A stretch of 64,000 nt of DNA from Streptomyces sp. NBC_01210 (GCF_036010325.1 NZ_CP108549.1:7626001-7690000); one strand, 5' to 3'; shown: positions 1-11,000, counted from the stretch's first letter. A program made the numbers and translations. The notes: generated from the sequence alone by a model not told the origin.

Positions 1-16
1 TGGGGCGCCGCAGCCC

Positions 17-95
17 CGCTCTTCAAACGCCGGAGGGACTGAGTTTCGCCGCCGAGGCTGGAAATCCAAGCCCGTCCGGCGATTGAGGACACGCC
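17..95. repeat. Dispersed Streptomyces intergenic repeat
   Basis: The stretch reads as two facing half-elements: one around positions 17-46 with the core 'caaacgccggaggga', and one around 70-95 with the core 'cccgtccggcgattgag'. The halves are near-complementary (ccgg-centred), so the transcript could fold. From memory this pattern is a very common intergenic repeat of streptomycetes, usually found downstream of genes. A partial copy of the right half recurs near 7941-7965. No gene is visible in positions 1-281 apart from the regulator's upstream region. Confidence 0.6.
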
Positions 96-281
96 CGAAG
101 GGCTTACGGGGGGCCGGGGCGCAGTCCCTCACTCGGCCCAGTCTCCACGGGCAATCAGACCTTTGTCCCGGGTGTGGAGAAAGTCGTACCGGAACTCTGC
201 GCAAGTTCTTCCCAGTTGAGCAAAGCGCTGCTACGTTCCCCTCGAAAGACCGACGGAGGCCGATCAGGCGGGGAGGGGCAC

Positions 282-1472
282 GTGAGACGTATGACCGCTC
301 GACCCGCGAACGCGCACCAGGCGCGACTGCTCAGGCTGCTGCGCGACGGTGGGCCCAACTCCCGGGCCCAGCTCGGCGATCAGGTCGATCTGTCGCGCTC
401 CAAGCTCGCCGTGGAGGTCGACCGTCTCCTGGAGACCGGGCTCGTGGTCGCGGACGGTCTGGCCGCCTCGCGCGGCGGGCGCCGCTCGCACAACATCCGG
501 CTCGCGCCCGCGCTCCGTTTCCTCGGCGTTGACATCGGCGCCACCTCGATCGATGTGGCCGTCACCAACGCCGAGCTTGAGGTGCTCGGCCATCTCAACC
601 ACCCCATGGATGTGCGCGAGGGCCCGGTCGCCGTCTTCGAGCAGGTGCTGTCGATGGCGGCCAAGCTCAGGGCCTCCGGACTCGCCGAGGGCTTCGACGG
701 CGCGGGCATCGGCGTCCCCGGACCGGTCCGCTTCCCCGAAGGTGTGCCGGTCGCGCCCCCGATCATGCCGGGCTGGGACGGTTTCCCGGTGCGCGAGGCA
801 CTCAGCCAGAACCTCGGCTGCCCGGTCATGGTCGACAACGACGTGAACCTGATGGCGATGGGGGAGCAGCACGCGGGCGTCGCGCGCTCCGTGGGCGACT
901 TCCTCTGCGTCAAGATCGGTACGGGCATCGGCTGCGGCATTGTCGTCGGCGGCGAGGTCTACCGCGGCACGACCGGCAGCGCCGGCGACATCGGTCATAT
1001 CCAGGTCGAACCGGACGGCCGCGCCTGCGCCTGCGGCAACAAGGGGTGCCTGGAGGCCCACTTCAGCGGTGCCGCGCTGGCCCGCGACGCCGAGGACGCG
1101 GCGCGCACCGGCCGGTCGCAGGAGCTCGCCGCCCGGCTGGAGACCGCCGGGAGGCTCACCGCCGTCGATGTGGCCGCCGCCGCGGCCGCCGGCGACGCCA
1201 CCTCGCTCGATCTCATCCGTGAGGGCGGCAACCGCGTAGGCCAGGTCATCGCCGGACTCGTCAGCTTCTTCAACCCGGGTCTCGTGGTGATCGGCGGCGG
1301 AGTGACCGGCCTCGGCCACACGCTGCTGGCCAGCGTACGTACCCAGGTCTACCGGCAGTCGCTGCCGCTGGCCACCGGCAACCTCCCCATCGTGCTGGGC
1401 GAGTTGGGGCCGACCGCCGGAGTGATCGGCGCGGCCCGGCTCATCAGCGACCACCTGTTCTCGCCGGCCTGA
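282..1472 (+). CDS. ROK-family transcriptional regulator
   Basis: Predicted sugar-responsive repressor of about 396 residues. Residues about 4-60 form a winged-helix DNA-binding domain with a clear recognition-helix region (SRAQLGDQVDLSRSKL). The ROK sugar-kinase fold follows: phosphate-binding motif DIGAT at about residue 84, VDNDVN in the middle, and the ROK zinc signature CACGNKGCLEAH with its preceding GHIQ histidine. The kinase motifs are well kept, so sugar or sugar-phosphate binding is likely. The start is taken as the GTG at 282 because GGGAGGGG sits 5-6 bases ahead; the ATG at 291 is a weaker alternative, and longer readings lack a site. It lies directly upstream of a sugar ABC importer and is the obvious candidate regulator of it. 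Confidence 0.88.
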   Translation: MRRMTARPANAHQARLLRLLRDGGPNSRAQLGDQVDLSRSKLAVEVDRLLETGLVVADGLAASRGGRRSHNIRLAPALRFLGVDIGATSIDVAVTNAELEVLGHLNHPMDVREGPVAVFEQVLSMAAKLRASGLAEGFDGAGIGVPGPVRFPEGVPVAPPIMPGWDGFPVREALSQNLGCPVMVDNDVNLMAMGEQHAGVARSVGDFLCVKIGTGIGCGIVVGGEVYRGTTGSAGDIGHIQVEPDGRACACGNKGCLEAHFSGAALARDAEDAARTGRSQELAARLETAGRLTAVDVAAAAAAGDATSLDLIREGGNRVGQVIAGLVSFFNPGLVVIGGGVTGLGHTLLASVRTQVYRQSLPLATGNLPIVLGELGPTAGVIGAARLISDHLFSPA

Positions 1473-1505
1473 CCGGGCCGGTCGATCGCACGACGCCAGA
1501 CGCGC

Positions 1506-1594
1506 CGCAAGGCGTGAGTACCACCAGCACCACCAGCGCCGCCGGCACCTCCAGCATCGCAAGGCGCGAGCACCACCAGCGCCGCCGGCACCAC
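1506..1594. repeat. Imperfect ~40-bp direct repeat between regulator and ABC ATPase
   Basis: Two copies begin with 'cgcaaggcg' (1506 and 1558) and continue through 'gag-accaccag' into 'cgccgccggcacc'. The first copy carries an extra 'caccaccag' unit. The 192-base gap between the ROK gene and the ATPase gene holds nothing else recognisable; it must contain the importer's promoter or leader. Function unknown; slippage-type duplication is the simplest explanation. Confidence 0.55.
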
Positions 1595-1664
1595 GAGTGC
1601 CACCGCACAGCATGACCACCACGCCCTGCCCGCTCACCGGCCGCACCCGCCGAGGGGATTTGTC

Positions 1665-3188
1665 ATGGCACCAGAACCACCCCTGCTCACCATGTCCGGT
1701 ATCACCAAGTCGTTCCCGGGCGTCCGCGCCCTCGACGGCGTGGACCTGGAGGTCCAGGCCGGTGAGGTCCACTGCCTCCTCGGCCAGAACGGCGCCGGCA
1801 AATCCACCCTGATCAAAGTGCTGGCCGGAGCCCATCAGCCGGACGGCGGACAGATCACCTGGCGCGGCGGAGCGGTCTCCCTCAAGTCGCCCGTCGCCGC
1901 CATGCGGCTCGGCATCGCCACCATCTACCAGGAGCTCGACCTGGTGGAAGGGCTCTCGGTCGCCGAGAACGTCTTCCTCGGACACGAACCGACAGCGGCC
2001 GGTTTCGTCGTCCGGGGCAGGGAGGCCCGCTCGGCAACGGCCAAGCTGCTGAAGCGACTTGGCCACTCCGAGATCGAACCCGCCCGCCGCGTCGGCGATC
2101 TCTCGGCCGCGCAGCAGCAGATCGTCTCCATGGCCCGCGCCCTCTCCCACGAGGTACGCCTCATCGTGATGGACGAGCCCTCGGCAGCCCTCGACCCCGA
2201 CGAGGTCGACAACCTCTTCCGTATCGTCGGCGACCTGACCGCCGACGGGGTCGCCGTCGTCTACATCTCCCACCGACTCGAGGAGATCCGGCGCATCGGC
2301 GACCGCGTGACCGTACTCAAGGACGGCCGGGCGGTCGCCGTCGGACTGCCCGCCAAGTCCACGCCGACCCGCGAGGTCGTCGCGCTGATGACCGGACGGA
2401 ACGTCGAATACGTCTTCCCCGAGCGGCCCGCAGGCGACCGTGCGGGGAACCGCGAACCGGTCCTGCAGGTCGAAGGACTCGCCAGGGACGGGGAGTTCGC
2501 GCCCGTCGACCTGGAACTGCGGCCCGGCGAGATCGTCGGGCTCGCCGGACTCGTCGGCTCGGGACGCTCCGAGATCCTGGAGACGATCTACGGCGCCCGC
2601 AGGCCCAGCGCGGGCCGCGTACTCGTCGACGGCAGCCCCTTGCGCCCCGGCAGCGTCCGGGCGGCCGTCCGCGCCGGAGTCGGACTCGCCCCCGAGGAGC
2701 GCAAGGCGCAGGGGCTGCTGATGCTGGAGTCCGTCACCCGCAATGTCTCGGTCTCCACGCTCTCCCGCTTCTCCCGGGTCGGCTGGCTCGACCGCAAGGA
2801 GGAGCGCAGGGCGGCGCAGCAGGCGACCAGGGAACTCTCCCTGCGCCCCGACAACCCCGACGCCCGTATCCGTACGCTCTCCGGCGGCAACCAGCAGAAG
2901 GCCGTGCTCGCCCGCTGGCTGCTGCGCGGCTGCCGGGTGCTGCTGCTCGACGAGCCCACCCGCGGTGTCGACGTCGGCGCACGCGCCGAGCTCTACGCCG
3001 TGATCCGCCGGCTGGCCGACGAAGGCCTCGCCGTACTCCTCGTATCCAGCGAAGTGCCCGAAGTGCTGGGCCTCGCCGACCGGGTGCTGGTGCTCCGCGA
3101 GGGCAGCGTGGTGCACACGGCCGACGCCCGGGAGCTCGATGAGCACCGCGTACTCGACCTTGTGATGGAAGGGAGCCCGACGGCATGA
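1665..3188 (+). CDS. Sugar ABC transporter ATP-binding protein (RbsA/XylG type)
   Basis: Tandem-ATPase subunit (507 residues, normal for the family) that powers sugar import from the cytoplasmic face. The first nucleotide-binding domain has Walker A GQNGAGKSTL (about residues 38-47), the degenerate signature LSAAQQQ and Walker B VMDEPSAAL. The second has the altered P-loop GLVGSGRSE typical of this family's second half, the signature LSGGNQQK and Walker B LLLDEPTRGVD. The start ATG has GAGGGG about 8 bases ahead. It overlaps the permease gene by 4 bases (ATGA), so the two are translationally coupled. The substrate cannot be read from the sequence; neighbouring dehydrogenase and isomerase genes favour a hexose, cyclitol or glycoside. 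Confidence 0.93.
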   Translation: MAPEPPLLTMSGITKSFPGVRALDGVDLEVQAGEVHCLLGQNGAGKSTLIKVLAGAHQPDGGQITWRGGAVSLKSPVAAMRLGIATIYQELDLVEGLSVAENVFLGHEPTAAGFVVRGREARSATAKLLKRLGHSEIEPARRVGDLSAAQQQIVSMARALSHEVRLIVMDEPSAALDPDEVDNLFRIVGDLTADGVAVVYISHRLEEIRRIGDRVTVLKDGRAVAVGLPAKSTPTREVVALMTGRNVEYVFPERPAGDRAGNREPVLQVEGLARDGEFAPVDLELRPGEIVGLAGLVGSGRSEILETIYGARRPSAGRVLVDGSPLRPGSVRAAVRAGVGLAPEERKAQGLLMLESVTRNVSVSTLSRFSRVGWLDRKEERRAAQQATRELSLRPDNPDARIRTLSGGNQQKAVLARWLLRGCRVLLLDEPTRGVDVGARAELYAVIRRLADEGLAVLLVSSEVPEVLGLADRVLVLREGSVVHTADARELDEHRVLDLVMEGSPTA

Positions 3189-4219
3189 CGCAGCCAGTTT
3201 CTCCGGCGCAGCGGGACGCGCCGACACCCACCGCCAAGTACGCACCGGACAACCGGGGTTGGCGTCGACCGCTGGGACTGCGCGCCGATGTCCGCAATCT
3301 CTCGCTGCTCGGTGTCCTCGGCGTCCTGATCGCCGTCGGCGGCATCACCAAGCCGGATGAATTCCTCGATACGAGCAACCTTCAACTCGTGCTGACCCAG
3401 GCCTCGATCATCGGCGTGGTCACCGTCGGTATGACCTTTGTGATCACCAGCGGCGGCATCGACCTGTCGGTCGGCGCGATCGTCGCGCTCGCGTCGGTAT
3501 GGGCGACAACGTTGGCAACACAGGAGTACGGCTTCGCGGGCATCCTCTTCACCGCGGTCGTCGTCGGGCTGGGTTGCGGTCTGGTGAACGGGCTGCTCAT
3601 CGCGTACGGAAGGATGGTGCCGTTCATCGCGACCCTCGCCATGCTCGCCTCCGCCCGCGGACTCGCCCTCCAGATCACGGGCGGCAAGACGCAGATGGTC
3701 ACCGTCAACTCCGTACTCGACCTCGGTGTCAAGGACGCCTACGTCCTCGGCATCCCTCCGCTGGTGCTGGTCTTCGCGGCGGTGACGGTTGTCGGCTGGC
3801 TGCTGCTGAACCGTACGACCTTCGGACGGCGCACCGTCGCCGTCGGCGGCAACGCCGAAGCGGCCCGCCTCGCCGGCATCGATGTACGGCGGCAGCGGCT
3901 GTATCTGTATCTGCTCTCCGGACTGTGCTGCGGAATCGCCGCCTTCATGCTGATCGTCCTCGCCGGATCCGGACAGAACACCAACGGCAATCTCTACGAA
4001 CTCGACGCCATCGCCGCGGCGATCATCGGCGGCACGCTGCTCAGCGGCGGCCGCGGCACCATCGTCGGCTCGGTCCTCGGCGTCCTCGTCTTCACCACCA
4101 TCACCAACATCTTCGCCCTCAACAACCTGGAGAGCGCCGTCCAGCAGATCGCCAAGGGCGCGATCATCGTCGCCGCGGTTCTGGTCCAGCACCGCACGCT
4201 GCGAGGCGCGGAGGCCTGA
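3185..4219 (+). CDS. Sugar ABC transporter permease (RbsC/XylH type)
   Basis: Integral membrane subunit of the importer (344 residues). After a cytoplasmic N-terminal stretch of about 40 residues there are about eight to ten hydrophobic segments. The family hallmark region ITSGGIDLSVGAIVALASV lies in the first third, and AIAAAIIGGTLLSGGRGTIVG, the conserved cytoplasmic-loop region that contacts the ATPase, in the last third. Both are typical of the BPD_transp_2 (ribose/xylose/galactose) permeases. Its ATG overlaps the ATPase stop by 4 bases. Working with the flanking ATPase and binding protein it forms a complete importer. Confidence 0.92.
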   Translation: MTQPVSPAQRDAPTPTAKYAPDNRGWRRPLGLRADVRNLSLLGVLGVLIAVGGITKPDEFLDTSNLQLVLTQASIIGVVTVGMTFVITSGGIDLSVGAIVALASVWATTLATQEYGFAGILFTAVVVGLGCGLVNGLLIAYGRMVPFIATLAMLASARGLALQITGGKTQMVTVNSVLDLGVKDAYVLGIPPLVLVFAAVTVVGWLLLNRTTFGRRTVAVGGNAEAARLAGIDVRRQRLYLYLLSGLCCGIAAFMLIVLAGSGQNTNGNLYELDAIAAAIIGGTLLSGGRGTIVGSVLGVLVFTTITNIFALNNLESAVQQIAKGAIIVAAVLVQHRTLRGAEA

Positions 4220-4300
4220 CCCGGCCGGCCGTTCCCTCCCGCTCCCCCCATCTGTCGCACCCCCATCCCTCGTACCGTCCAGCCGAAGGGTCGATCCGTC

Positions 4301-5347
4301 ATGCCAGAAATCCCAGCCACCAGCCGCAGAGGTCTGCTCTTCGGGACCGCCGCGGTCTCCGCCGGCGCGCTGCTGACCGCCTGCACCAGCAACGAGCCCA
4401 AGAAGTCGGAAGCGGCGACGAACCATGCGCCGGCCGCCGACGACAAGCCGGGCAAGGCCGTCACCATCGGCTTCGCCGGACCGCAGGCCGACCACGGCTG
4501 GCTGAACGCCATCAACGAGAACGCCAAATCCCGGGCGAAGAAGTACTCCGAGGTGACCCTCGAGATCACCGAAGGGTCCAACGACACCGCGGCCCAGATC
4601 GGCCAGGTCCAGACGCTGATCAACAAGAAGGTCGACGTCCTGGTGATCCTGCCGGCCGACGGCAAGGCCCTCACCCAGGTCGGTCTGCAGGCCATGAAGG
4701 CCGGGATCCCCGTCATCAACCTGGACCGGATCTTCGCCTCGCCGCAGGCGTACCGCTGCTGGATCGGCGGCGACAACTACGGCATGGGACTCAACGCCGG
4801 CAACTACATCGGCGAGCAGCTCAAGGACAAGCCCAACGCCAAAGTCATCGAGCTTGCCGGGCTCGACAACCTGGAACTCACCAAGCAGCGCACCCAGGGC
4901 TTCGACGACGCGCTGAAGAACTACCCCAACATCAAGAAGGTGGCCCGCCAGGCGGCCGATTTCACCGTCGAGTCCGGCCAGGCCAAGATGGCCCAACTCC
5001 TCCAGGCCCAGAAGCAGTTCGACGCGCTGTGGAACCACGACGACGACCAGGGCGTGGGCGCGCTGCGCGCCATCGCGCAGGCCGGCCGCAAGGACTTCCT
5101 GATGGTCGGCGGCGCCGGCGCCAAGTCCGCGATGGATGCCATCAAGGCCGACAGCAGCGTGCTGAAGGCCACCGTTCTGTACCCGCCCACGATGGCCGCC
5201 TCCGCCGTCGACCTCGCCCGTGCGCTGGGCCAGTCGAAGGGCGTCAGCGGGATGTCCGAACTGGAGATCCCCGCCTCGATCACCCTCTACTCGGCCGTCG
5301 TGACCAAGGAGAACGTCGACGAGTATCTGCCCACCGGCTTCAGCTGA
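4301..5347 (+). CDS. Sugar-binding lipoprotein of ABC importer
   Basis: Extracytoplasmic substrate-binding protein (348 residues) of the periplasmic-binding-protein type-1 fold (RbsB/XylF-like). The N-terminus is a Tat lipoprotein signal: twin arginine in SRRGLLFG (residues 8-15), then LLTAC with the acylated cysteine at about 28. Mature-protein hallmarks include VTIGFAGPQADHGW, the loop TLINKKVDVLVILPAD and the DNYGMGLNAGNYIG region. It sits 81 bases after the permease in the same orientation and completes the importer. The ligand is not predictable by eye. Confidence 0.92.
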   Translation: MPEIPATSRRGLLFGTAAVSAGALLTACTSNEPKKSEAATNHAPAADDKPGKAVTIGFAGPQADHGWLNAINENAKSRAKKYSEVTLEITEGSNDTAAQIGQVQTLINKKVDVLVILPADGKALTQVGLQAMKAGIPVINLDRIFASPQAYRCWIGGDNYGMGLNAGNYIGEQLKDKPNAKVIELAGLDNLELTKQRTQGFDDALKNYPNIKKVARQAADFTVESGQAKMAQLLQAQKQFDALWNHDDDQGVGALRAIAQAGRKDFLMVGGAGAKSAMDAIKADSSVLKATVLYPPTMAASAVDLARALGQSKGVSGMSELEIPASITLYSAVVTKENVDEYLPTGFS

Positions 5348-5392
5348 CCGGCCTGCCCGCCCCCACCGAGCAACCGATGAGGAGGAACCCGT

Positions 5393-6655
5393 ATGGAACA
5401 GAGGGACAGTGAGGCCGCTCCGCCGACGCTGGGCGTCGGTATGGTCGGCTACGCGTTCATGGGCGCAGCCCACTCACAGGGGTGGCGCACCGCGGGACGT
5501 GTCTTCGACCTGCCGATGCGGCCGGTCCTCGCCGCGATCGGCGGCCGTGACGCGACAGCCGTGCGGGCCGCCGCCGCCAAGCACGGCTGGGCCGCGGCGG
5601 AGACCGACTGGCGCGACCTCGTGACCCGCGACGACGTGCAGCTCGTCGACATCTGCACACCGGGTGACAGCCATGCGGAGATAGCCGTTGCGGCGCTGGA
5701 GGCGGGCAAGCACGTCCTGTGCGAGAAGCCGCTCGCCAACTCCGTCGCCGAGGCGGAGTCGATGGTCGCGGCGGCCGAACAGGCCCGGGACCTCGGCCAG
5801 TTGGCCATGGTCGGCTTCAACTACCGGCGGGTGCCGGCCATCGCGTACGCCCGGCGGCTGATCGCCGACGGTCGGCTCGGGACGCTGCGGCATGTGCGTT
5901 TCACCTATCTGCAGGACTGGCTGGTCGACCCGGACTTCCCGCTCACCTGGCGGCTCGAGCGCGAGCATGCCGGTTCAGGGGCGCTCGGTGACCTGGGCGC
6001 GCACATCGTGGACCTCGCGCAGTACCTGGCGGGGGAGCCGCTGATCGGGGTCTCGGCGTTGTCGGAGACCTTCGTACGGGAGCGGCCCCTGCTCGCCGGG
6101 GCGGCGACCGGACTCTCCGCGTCCGGCGGTATCGAAAGGGGGCCGGTCACCGTCGACGACGCGGCGCTGTTCACCGGGCGGCTGGCGTCGGGCGCGCTCG
6201 CCTCCTTCGAGGCCACCAGGATGGCCTCGGGCCGCAAGAACGCCCTGCGGCTCGAAATCAACGGTGAGCTGGGCTCGTTGGCGTTCGACCTGGAGCGGCT
6301 CAACGAGCTGTCCTTCCACGACCACACCGAGCCCGCCCCCTCGTCCGGCTTCCGGCGGATCCTGGTCACCGAGCCGGAGCATCCGTATCTGGAGGCGTGG
6401 TGGCCGCCCGGCCATGCCCTCGGCTACGAGCACACCTTCGCCCACCAGGCGCGCGATCTCATCGAGGCGATCGCGACGGGCAGCGACCCCGCGCCGTCGT
6501 TCGCCGACGGGCTGCAGGTGCAGCGGGTGCTCGCGGCGGTGGAGGCGAGCGCGGAGAGGAACGCGGTCTACACGCCTGTGGAGACGTCCGTACAGACGCC
6601 CGCGAGGACAGCCGCGAAGGCACCCGTAGAGACGCCCGTACAGGCACAGGCTTAG
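5393..6655 (+). CDS. Gfo/Idh/MocA family sugar dehydrogenase
   Basis: NAD(P)-dependent oxidoreductase acting on a sugar or cyclitol ring (420 residues). Residues about 13-120 form a Rossmann domain beginning GVGMVGYAFMG; the family's catalytic-lysine motif CEKPLANS is at 110-117. The C-terminal half is the Gfo/Idh/MocA alpha/beta domain with GDLGAHIVDLAQY. A strong site (GAGGAGGAA) precedes the ATG. The last about 30 residues are a low-complexity T/P/V/E/A tail made of short repeats, not part of the catalytic fold. Family members oxidise inositols, or C3 of hexoses and disaccharides (as in ThuB); with ThuA and DUF1080 domains encoded downstream, 3-keto-sugar formation is a reasonable inference. 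Confidence 0.88.
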   Translation: MEQRDSEAAPPTLGVGMVGYAFMGAAHSQGWRTAGRVFDLPMRPVLAAIGGRDATAVRAAAAKHGWAAAETDWRDLVTRDDVQLVDICTPGDSHAEIAVAALEAGKHVLCEKPLANSVAEAESMVAAAEQARDLGQLAMVGFNYRRVPAIAYARRLIADGRLGTLRHVRFTYLQDWLVDPDFPLTWRLEREHAGSGALGDLGAHIVDLAQYLAGEPLIGVSALSETFVRERPLLAGAATGLSASGGIERGPVTVDDAALFTGRLASGALASFEATRMASGRKNALRLEINGELGSLAFDLERLNELSFHDHTEPAPSSGFRRILVTEPEHPYLEAWWPPGHALGYEHTFAHQARDLIEAIATGSDPAPSFADGLQVQRVLAAVEASAERNAVYTPVETSVQTPARTAAKAPVETPVQAQA

Positions 6656-6664
6656 GAGGGTCCG

Positions 6665-7669
6665 ATGCCACGTCCGTTCACACTCTTCACCGGCCAGTGG
6701 GCCGATCTGCCGCTGGAGGAGGTCTGCAGGCTCGCCCGCGACTTCGGCTACGACGGCCTTGAACTGGCCTGCTGGGGCGACCACTTCCAGGTCGACAAGG
6801 CGCTCGCGGACCCTTCGTATCTCGACGGGCGGCACGCATTGCTCGACAAGTACGGACTCAAGTGCTGGGCGATCTCCAACCATCTGGTCGGCCAGGCGGT
6901 CTGCGACAGCATCATCGACGAACGCCACCAGGCGATACTGCCCGCCAGGATCTGGGGCGACGGCGAGCCCGAGGGCGTACGTCAGCGGGCCGCGGCCGAG
7001 ATCAAGGACACCGCACGGGCCGCGGCCGCCTTCGGGGTCCGTACCGTCATCGGCTTCACCGGCTCGTCGATCTGGCATCTGGTGGCGATGTTCCCGCCGG
7101 TGCCGGAACGGATGATCGAGCGCGGCTACGAGGACTTCGCCGAGCGCTGGAACCCGATCCTCGACGTCTTCGACGCGGAGGGCGTGCGCTTCGCCCACGA
7201 AGTGCACCCCAGCGAGATCGCGTACGACTACTGGACCACGAAGCGGGCGCTGGAGGCCGTCGGCAACCGGCCGGCCTTCGGGCTCAACTTCGATCCGAGC
7301 CACTTCGTCTGGCAGGACCTGGACCCGGTCGGCTTCCTCTACGACTTCCGGGACCGGATCTACCACGTGGACTGCAAGGAAGCCCGTAAGCGTCTCGACG
7401 GACGCAACGGCCGGCTCGGCTCCCATCTGCCGTGGGGCGATCCGCGGCGCGGCTGGGACTTCGTGTCGGCGGGCCACGGCGACGTTCCGTGGGAGGACGT
7501 CTTCCGGATGCTGCGGTCGATCGGCTACGCCGGGCCGATCTCGGTGGAGTGGGAGGACGCGGGCATGGACCGGCTGGCAGGTGCTCCGGAAGCGCTTGCC
7601 GACCTGAAGCGCTTCGATTTCGATCCGCCCACGGCCTCCTTCGACGCGGCATTCGGAGGCGGCGACTAG
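6665..7669 (+). CDS. Sugar phosphate isomerase/epimerase family TIM-barrel protein
   Basis: Xylose-isomerase-like TIM barrel (334 residues). It begins [16 protein letters not shown], then [12 protein letters not shown]. Candidate metal-binding acidic and histidine residues are spread as in the family: [17 protein letters not shown] (D and H), HVDCKEA, and a terminal SVEWED glutamate. It follows the Gfo/Idh/MocA gene by 9 bases with an AGGAGG site, so the two are co-translated. In the family such proteins epimerise or isomerise sugars, or act as lyases on 3-keto-glycosides. Substrate unknown. Confidence 0.85.
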   Translation: MPRPFTLFTGQWADLPLEEVCRLARDFGYDGLELACWGDHFQVDKALADPSYLDGRHALLDKYGLKCWAISNHLVGQAVCDSIIDERHQAILPARIWGDGEPEGVRQRAAAEIKDTARAAAAFGVRTVIGFTGSSIWHLVAMFPPVPERMIERGYEDFAERWNPILDVFDAEGVRFAHEVHPSEIAYDYWTTKRALEAVGNRPAFGLNFDPSHFVWQDLDPVGFLYDFRDRIYHVDCKEARKRLDGRNGRLGSHLPWGDPRRGWDFVSAGHGDVPWEDVFRMLRSIGYAGPISVEWEDAGMDRLAGAPEALADLKRFDFDPPTASFDAAFGGGD

Positions 7670-8009
7670 CTCATCGGGCCAGGTACGGACCCGGTTGTGG
7701 ACACGCCGCCGGGCCGGTCCGGCCTGCCCGGATCCGTCTTTGTCCTGCGGTAGGGAAAAGTTGAACTTCCCTTCTGCACAAGGGCTTTCCGTCCCGGACG
7801 AACCCGGATACCGTCCATGAGGTGTACAGGACATAGGTGGTCCCGGTGTGACGGCGCACTCCGGATTCCACGGCAGTCAGCCCGGTGCGCGGTGCGGGAC
7901 GAGCACCGCCCCGAGAGCACGGAACCATGCGCTCCACCCCCAGCCCGCACGGCGATTGAGGGCAGAACACCGCCCCGCCCGTTCGACCGGCCACTCCCGG
8001 AGGACATTC
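7670..8009. other. 340-base intergenic leader with a partial dispersed repeat
   Basis: No credible gene lies here. Positions about 7941-7965 carry 'cggcgattgagg', matching the right half of the repeat at the left end of the window. The AT-richer block 7753-7790 contains TTGAAC at 7761-7766, but I cannot assign a convincing -10 element. The region must carry the promoter or leader of the large secreted protein, whose ribosome-binding site CGGAGGAC lies at about 7998-8005. Confidence 0.45.
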
Positions 8010-11000
8010 GTGCACAGGAAAAGGCTCAGAGCCCGCAAGGCGCTCGCACTCCTCACCGGCAGTCTTCTCGCCGCCACCTCGCTCGCCCTCACCGCGCCGC
8101 AGATCGCGGCCGCAGCCGACCCCGAACCGGCCGCGGCCGCAGAGGAATTCCAGCAGGTCACTCTCGCCAAGGGCGGTGAGGAGACCGGTGAGCCGATGTC
8201 CCTGGCCGTACTGCCCGACCGCAGCGTGCTGCACACCTCACGCAACGGCGAGCTGCGGATGACCGACAGCGCCGGCAACACCCGCGTCGTCGGCACCATC
8301 CCCGTCTACTCGCACGACGAGGAAGGTCTCCAGGGCGTCGGCCTGGACCCCAAGTTCAGTGAGAACCGCTTCATCTATCTCTACTACGCACCGCCACTGA
8401 ACACCCCCGCGGGCGACGCCCCGAACACGGGCGCACCTGCGGACTTCGCGAAGTTCGACGGCGTCAACCGGCTCTCGCGCTTCGTCCTGAAGGCCGACGG
8501 CACCCTCGACAACGCCAGCGAGAAGAAGGTCATCGACATCCCGGCGACCCGCGGCATCTGCTGCCACGTCGGTGGCGACATCGACTTCGACGCGCAGGGA
8601 AATCTGTATCTGTCGACCGGTGACGACTCCAACCCCTTCGCCTCCGACGGATACACACCGATCGACGAGACGCCCGGCCGCAACCCGGCCTACGACGCCC
8701 GCCGCACCTCCGGCAACACCAACGATCTGCGCGGCAAGCTTCTGCGGATCAAGGTCAACGACGACGCGTCGTACTCCATCCCCGACGGCAACCTCTTCGC
8801 GCCCGGGACCGACAAGACCCGGCCCGAGATCTACGCGATGGGTTTCCGCAACCCCTTCCGGTTCAGCGTCGACAAGAAGACCGGCATCGTCTACGTCGGT
8901 GACTACGGCCCCGACGCGGGAGCGGCCGACCCCAAGCGCGGACCGGCCGGACAGGTCGAGTTCGCGCGGGTCACGAAGCCGGGCAACTTCGGCTGGCCGT
9001 TCTGCACCGGCAAGAACGACCCGTACGTCGACTACGACTTCGCGACCAAGACATCCGGAGCGACCTTCAACTGCGCGGCTCCCAAGAACGAGTCGCCGTA
9101 CAACACCGGCCTCGTCGATCTGCCGCCCGCGCAGCCGGCCTGGATTCCGTACGACGGCGGTTCCGTGCCCGAGTTCGGCACCGGCTCGGAGTCCCCGATG
9201 GGTGGACCCGTCTACCGTTACGACGCCGCCTCGACCTCCCCGGTGAAGTTCCCGGAGGCGTACGACGGCGACTTCTTCGCCGGTGAGTTCGGCCGGCGCT
9301 GGATCAAGCGCATCGAACAGGGCGAGGACGGCGCGGTCCAGTCCATCAACCCCGTCCCGTGGACCGGCACCCAGATCATGGACATGGCCTTCGGCCCGGA
9401 CGGCGCGCTGTACGTACTCGACTACGGCACCGCCTGGTTCGGCGGCGACGAGAACTCCGGGCTCTACCGGATCGAGAACGCCACCGGCGGACGCTCCCCG
9501 GTCGCCGAGGCCGCCGCGAACAAGACCTCCGGCAAGGCGCCGCTCAAGGTCGCCTTCTCCTCGGCCGGCACCGGCGACAGCGACGGCGACACCCTGACCT
9601 ACGTCTGGGACTTCGGCGACGGCGGCACATCCACCGAGGCCAACCCCACGTACACGTACAAGAAGAACGGCACCTACACGGCGACCGTCACCGCCAAGGA
9701 CCCCAGCGGCCGCAGCGGCTCCGCCAGTGTCCATGTGGTCGTCGGCAACACAGCGCCCAAGGTGACGCTGGAACTCCCCGCAGAAGGCGCTCTGTTCAGC
9801 TTCGGCGACGAGATCCCGTTCAAGGTAAACGTCACCGACCCGGAGGACGGGACGATCGACTGCGCCAAGGTGAAGGTGACCTACATCCTCGGCCATGACA
9901 GCCACGGCCACCCCATCACCTCGGCCAACGGCTGCACCGGCACCATCAAGACCTCCGCCGACGGCGGGCACGACGCAGACGCCAATATCTTCGGAGTCTT
10001 CGACGCCGAGTACACCGACGGCGGTGGCGGCGGCCAGGCCGCGCTCACCAGCCACGACCAGGCGCAGCTGCAGCCGCGCCACCGGCAGGCCGAGCACTAC
10101 AACAACTCCTTGGGCATCAAGATCTACGAGAAGGCGAGCGCCCACGGAGGCAAGACGGTCGGCGACATCAACAACAACGACTGGATCTCCTTCAAGCCGT
10201 ACAACCTGACCGGGTCCACCAAGCTCACCGCCCGGATCTCCTCCGGCGGCACCGGCGGCTTCCTCGAGGTGCGCACCGGATCGGCGAACGGTCAGATCCT
10301 CGGCTCCGCGCCCGTCCCCGTCACCGGCAGCTGGGACACCTTCCAGGACATCGACATACCCCTGCGGGCCGTACCGAAGACGACCACCGAGCTGTTCCTG
10401 GTCTTCAAGGGCGGCGACGGAGCCCTCTACGACGTGGACGATTTCGAGCTCTCCCGCAGCGCACCGGACCGGACCGCAAAGCGCGTCCTGGTCTTCTCCA
10501 AGACCGCCGGCTTCCGCCACGACTCCATCCCGGCCGGCATCGCCGCGCTGAAGGAGCTCGGCAAGTCGAGCAACATAGCGGTCGACGCCACCGAGGAGGC
10601 GGCCCAGTTCACCACCAGCAACCTCGCCCGCTACGACGCCGTCGTATTCCTCTCCACCACCGGTGACGTACTGGGCGCCGACCAGCAGAAGGCGTTCGAG
10701 AACTACGTCTCCACCGGAGGCGGCTACATGGGCGTCCACGCCGCGGCCGACACCGAGTACGACTGGGCCTTCTACGGCGGGCTCGTCGGCGCCTACTTCG
10801 CCTCCCACCCACAGATCCAGCCCGCCACCGTACGCGTCGAGGACCACACCCATCCGTCGACCGCGCACCTGGACGACGCCTGGGAGCGTACCGACGAGTG
10901 GTACAACTACCGCACCAATCCGCGTACGCAGGCCCGTGTACTGGCAACCCTGGACGAGACCAGCTATCAGGGCGGCACCATGAAGGGCGACCACCCGATC

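Noticed and set aside
1..281. Promoter elements ahead of the ROK gene
   Set aside because: TTGAGC at 216-221 resembles a -35 box, but no -10 box lies at acceptable spacing; I could not support a promoter call.
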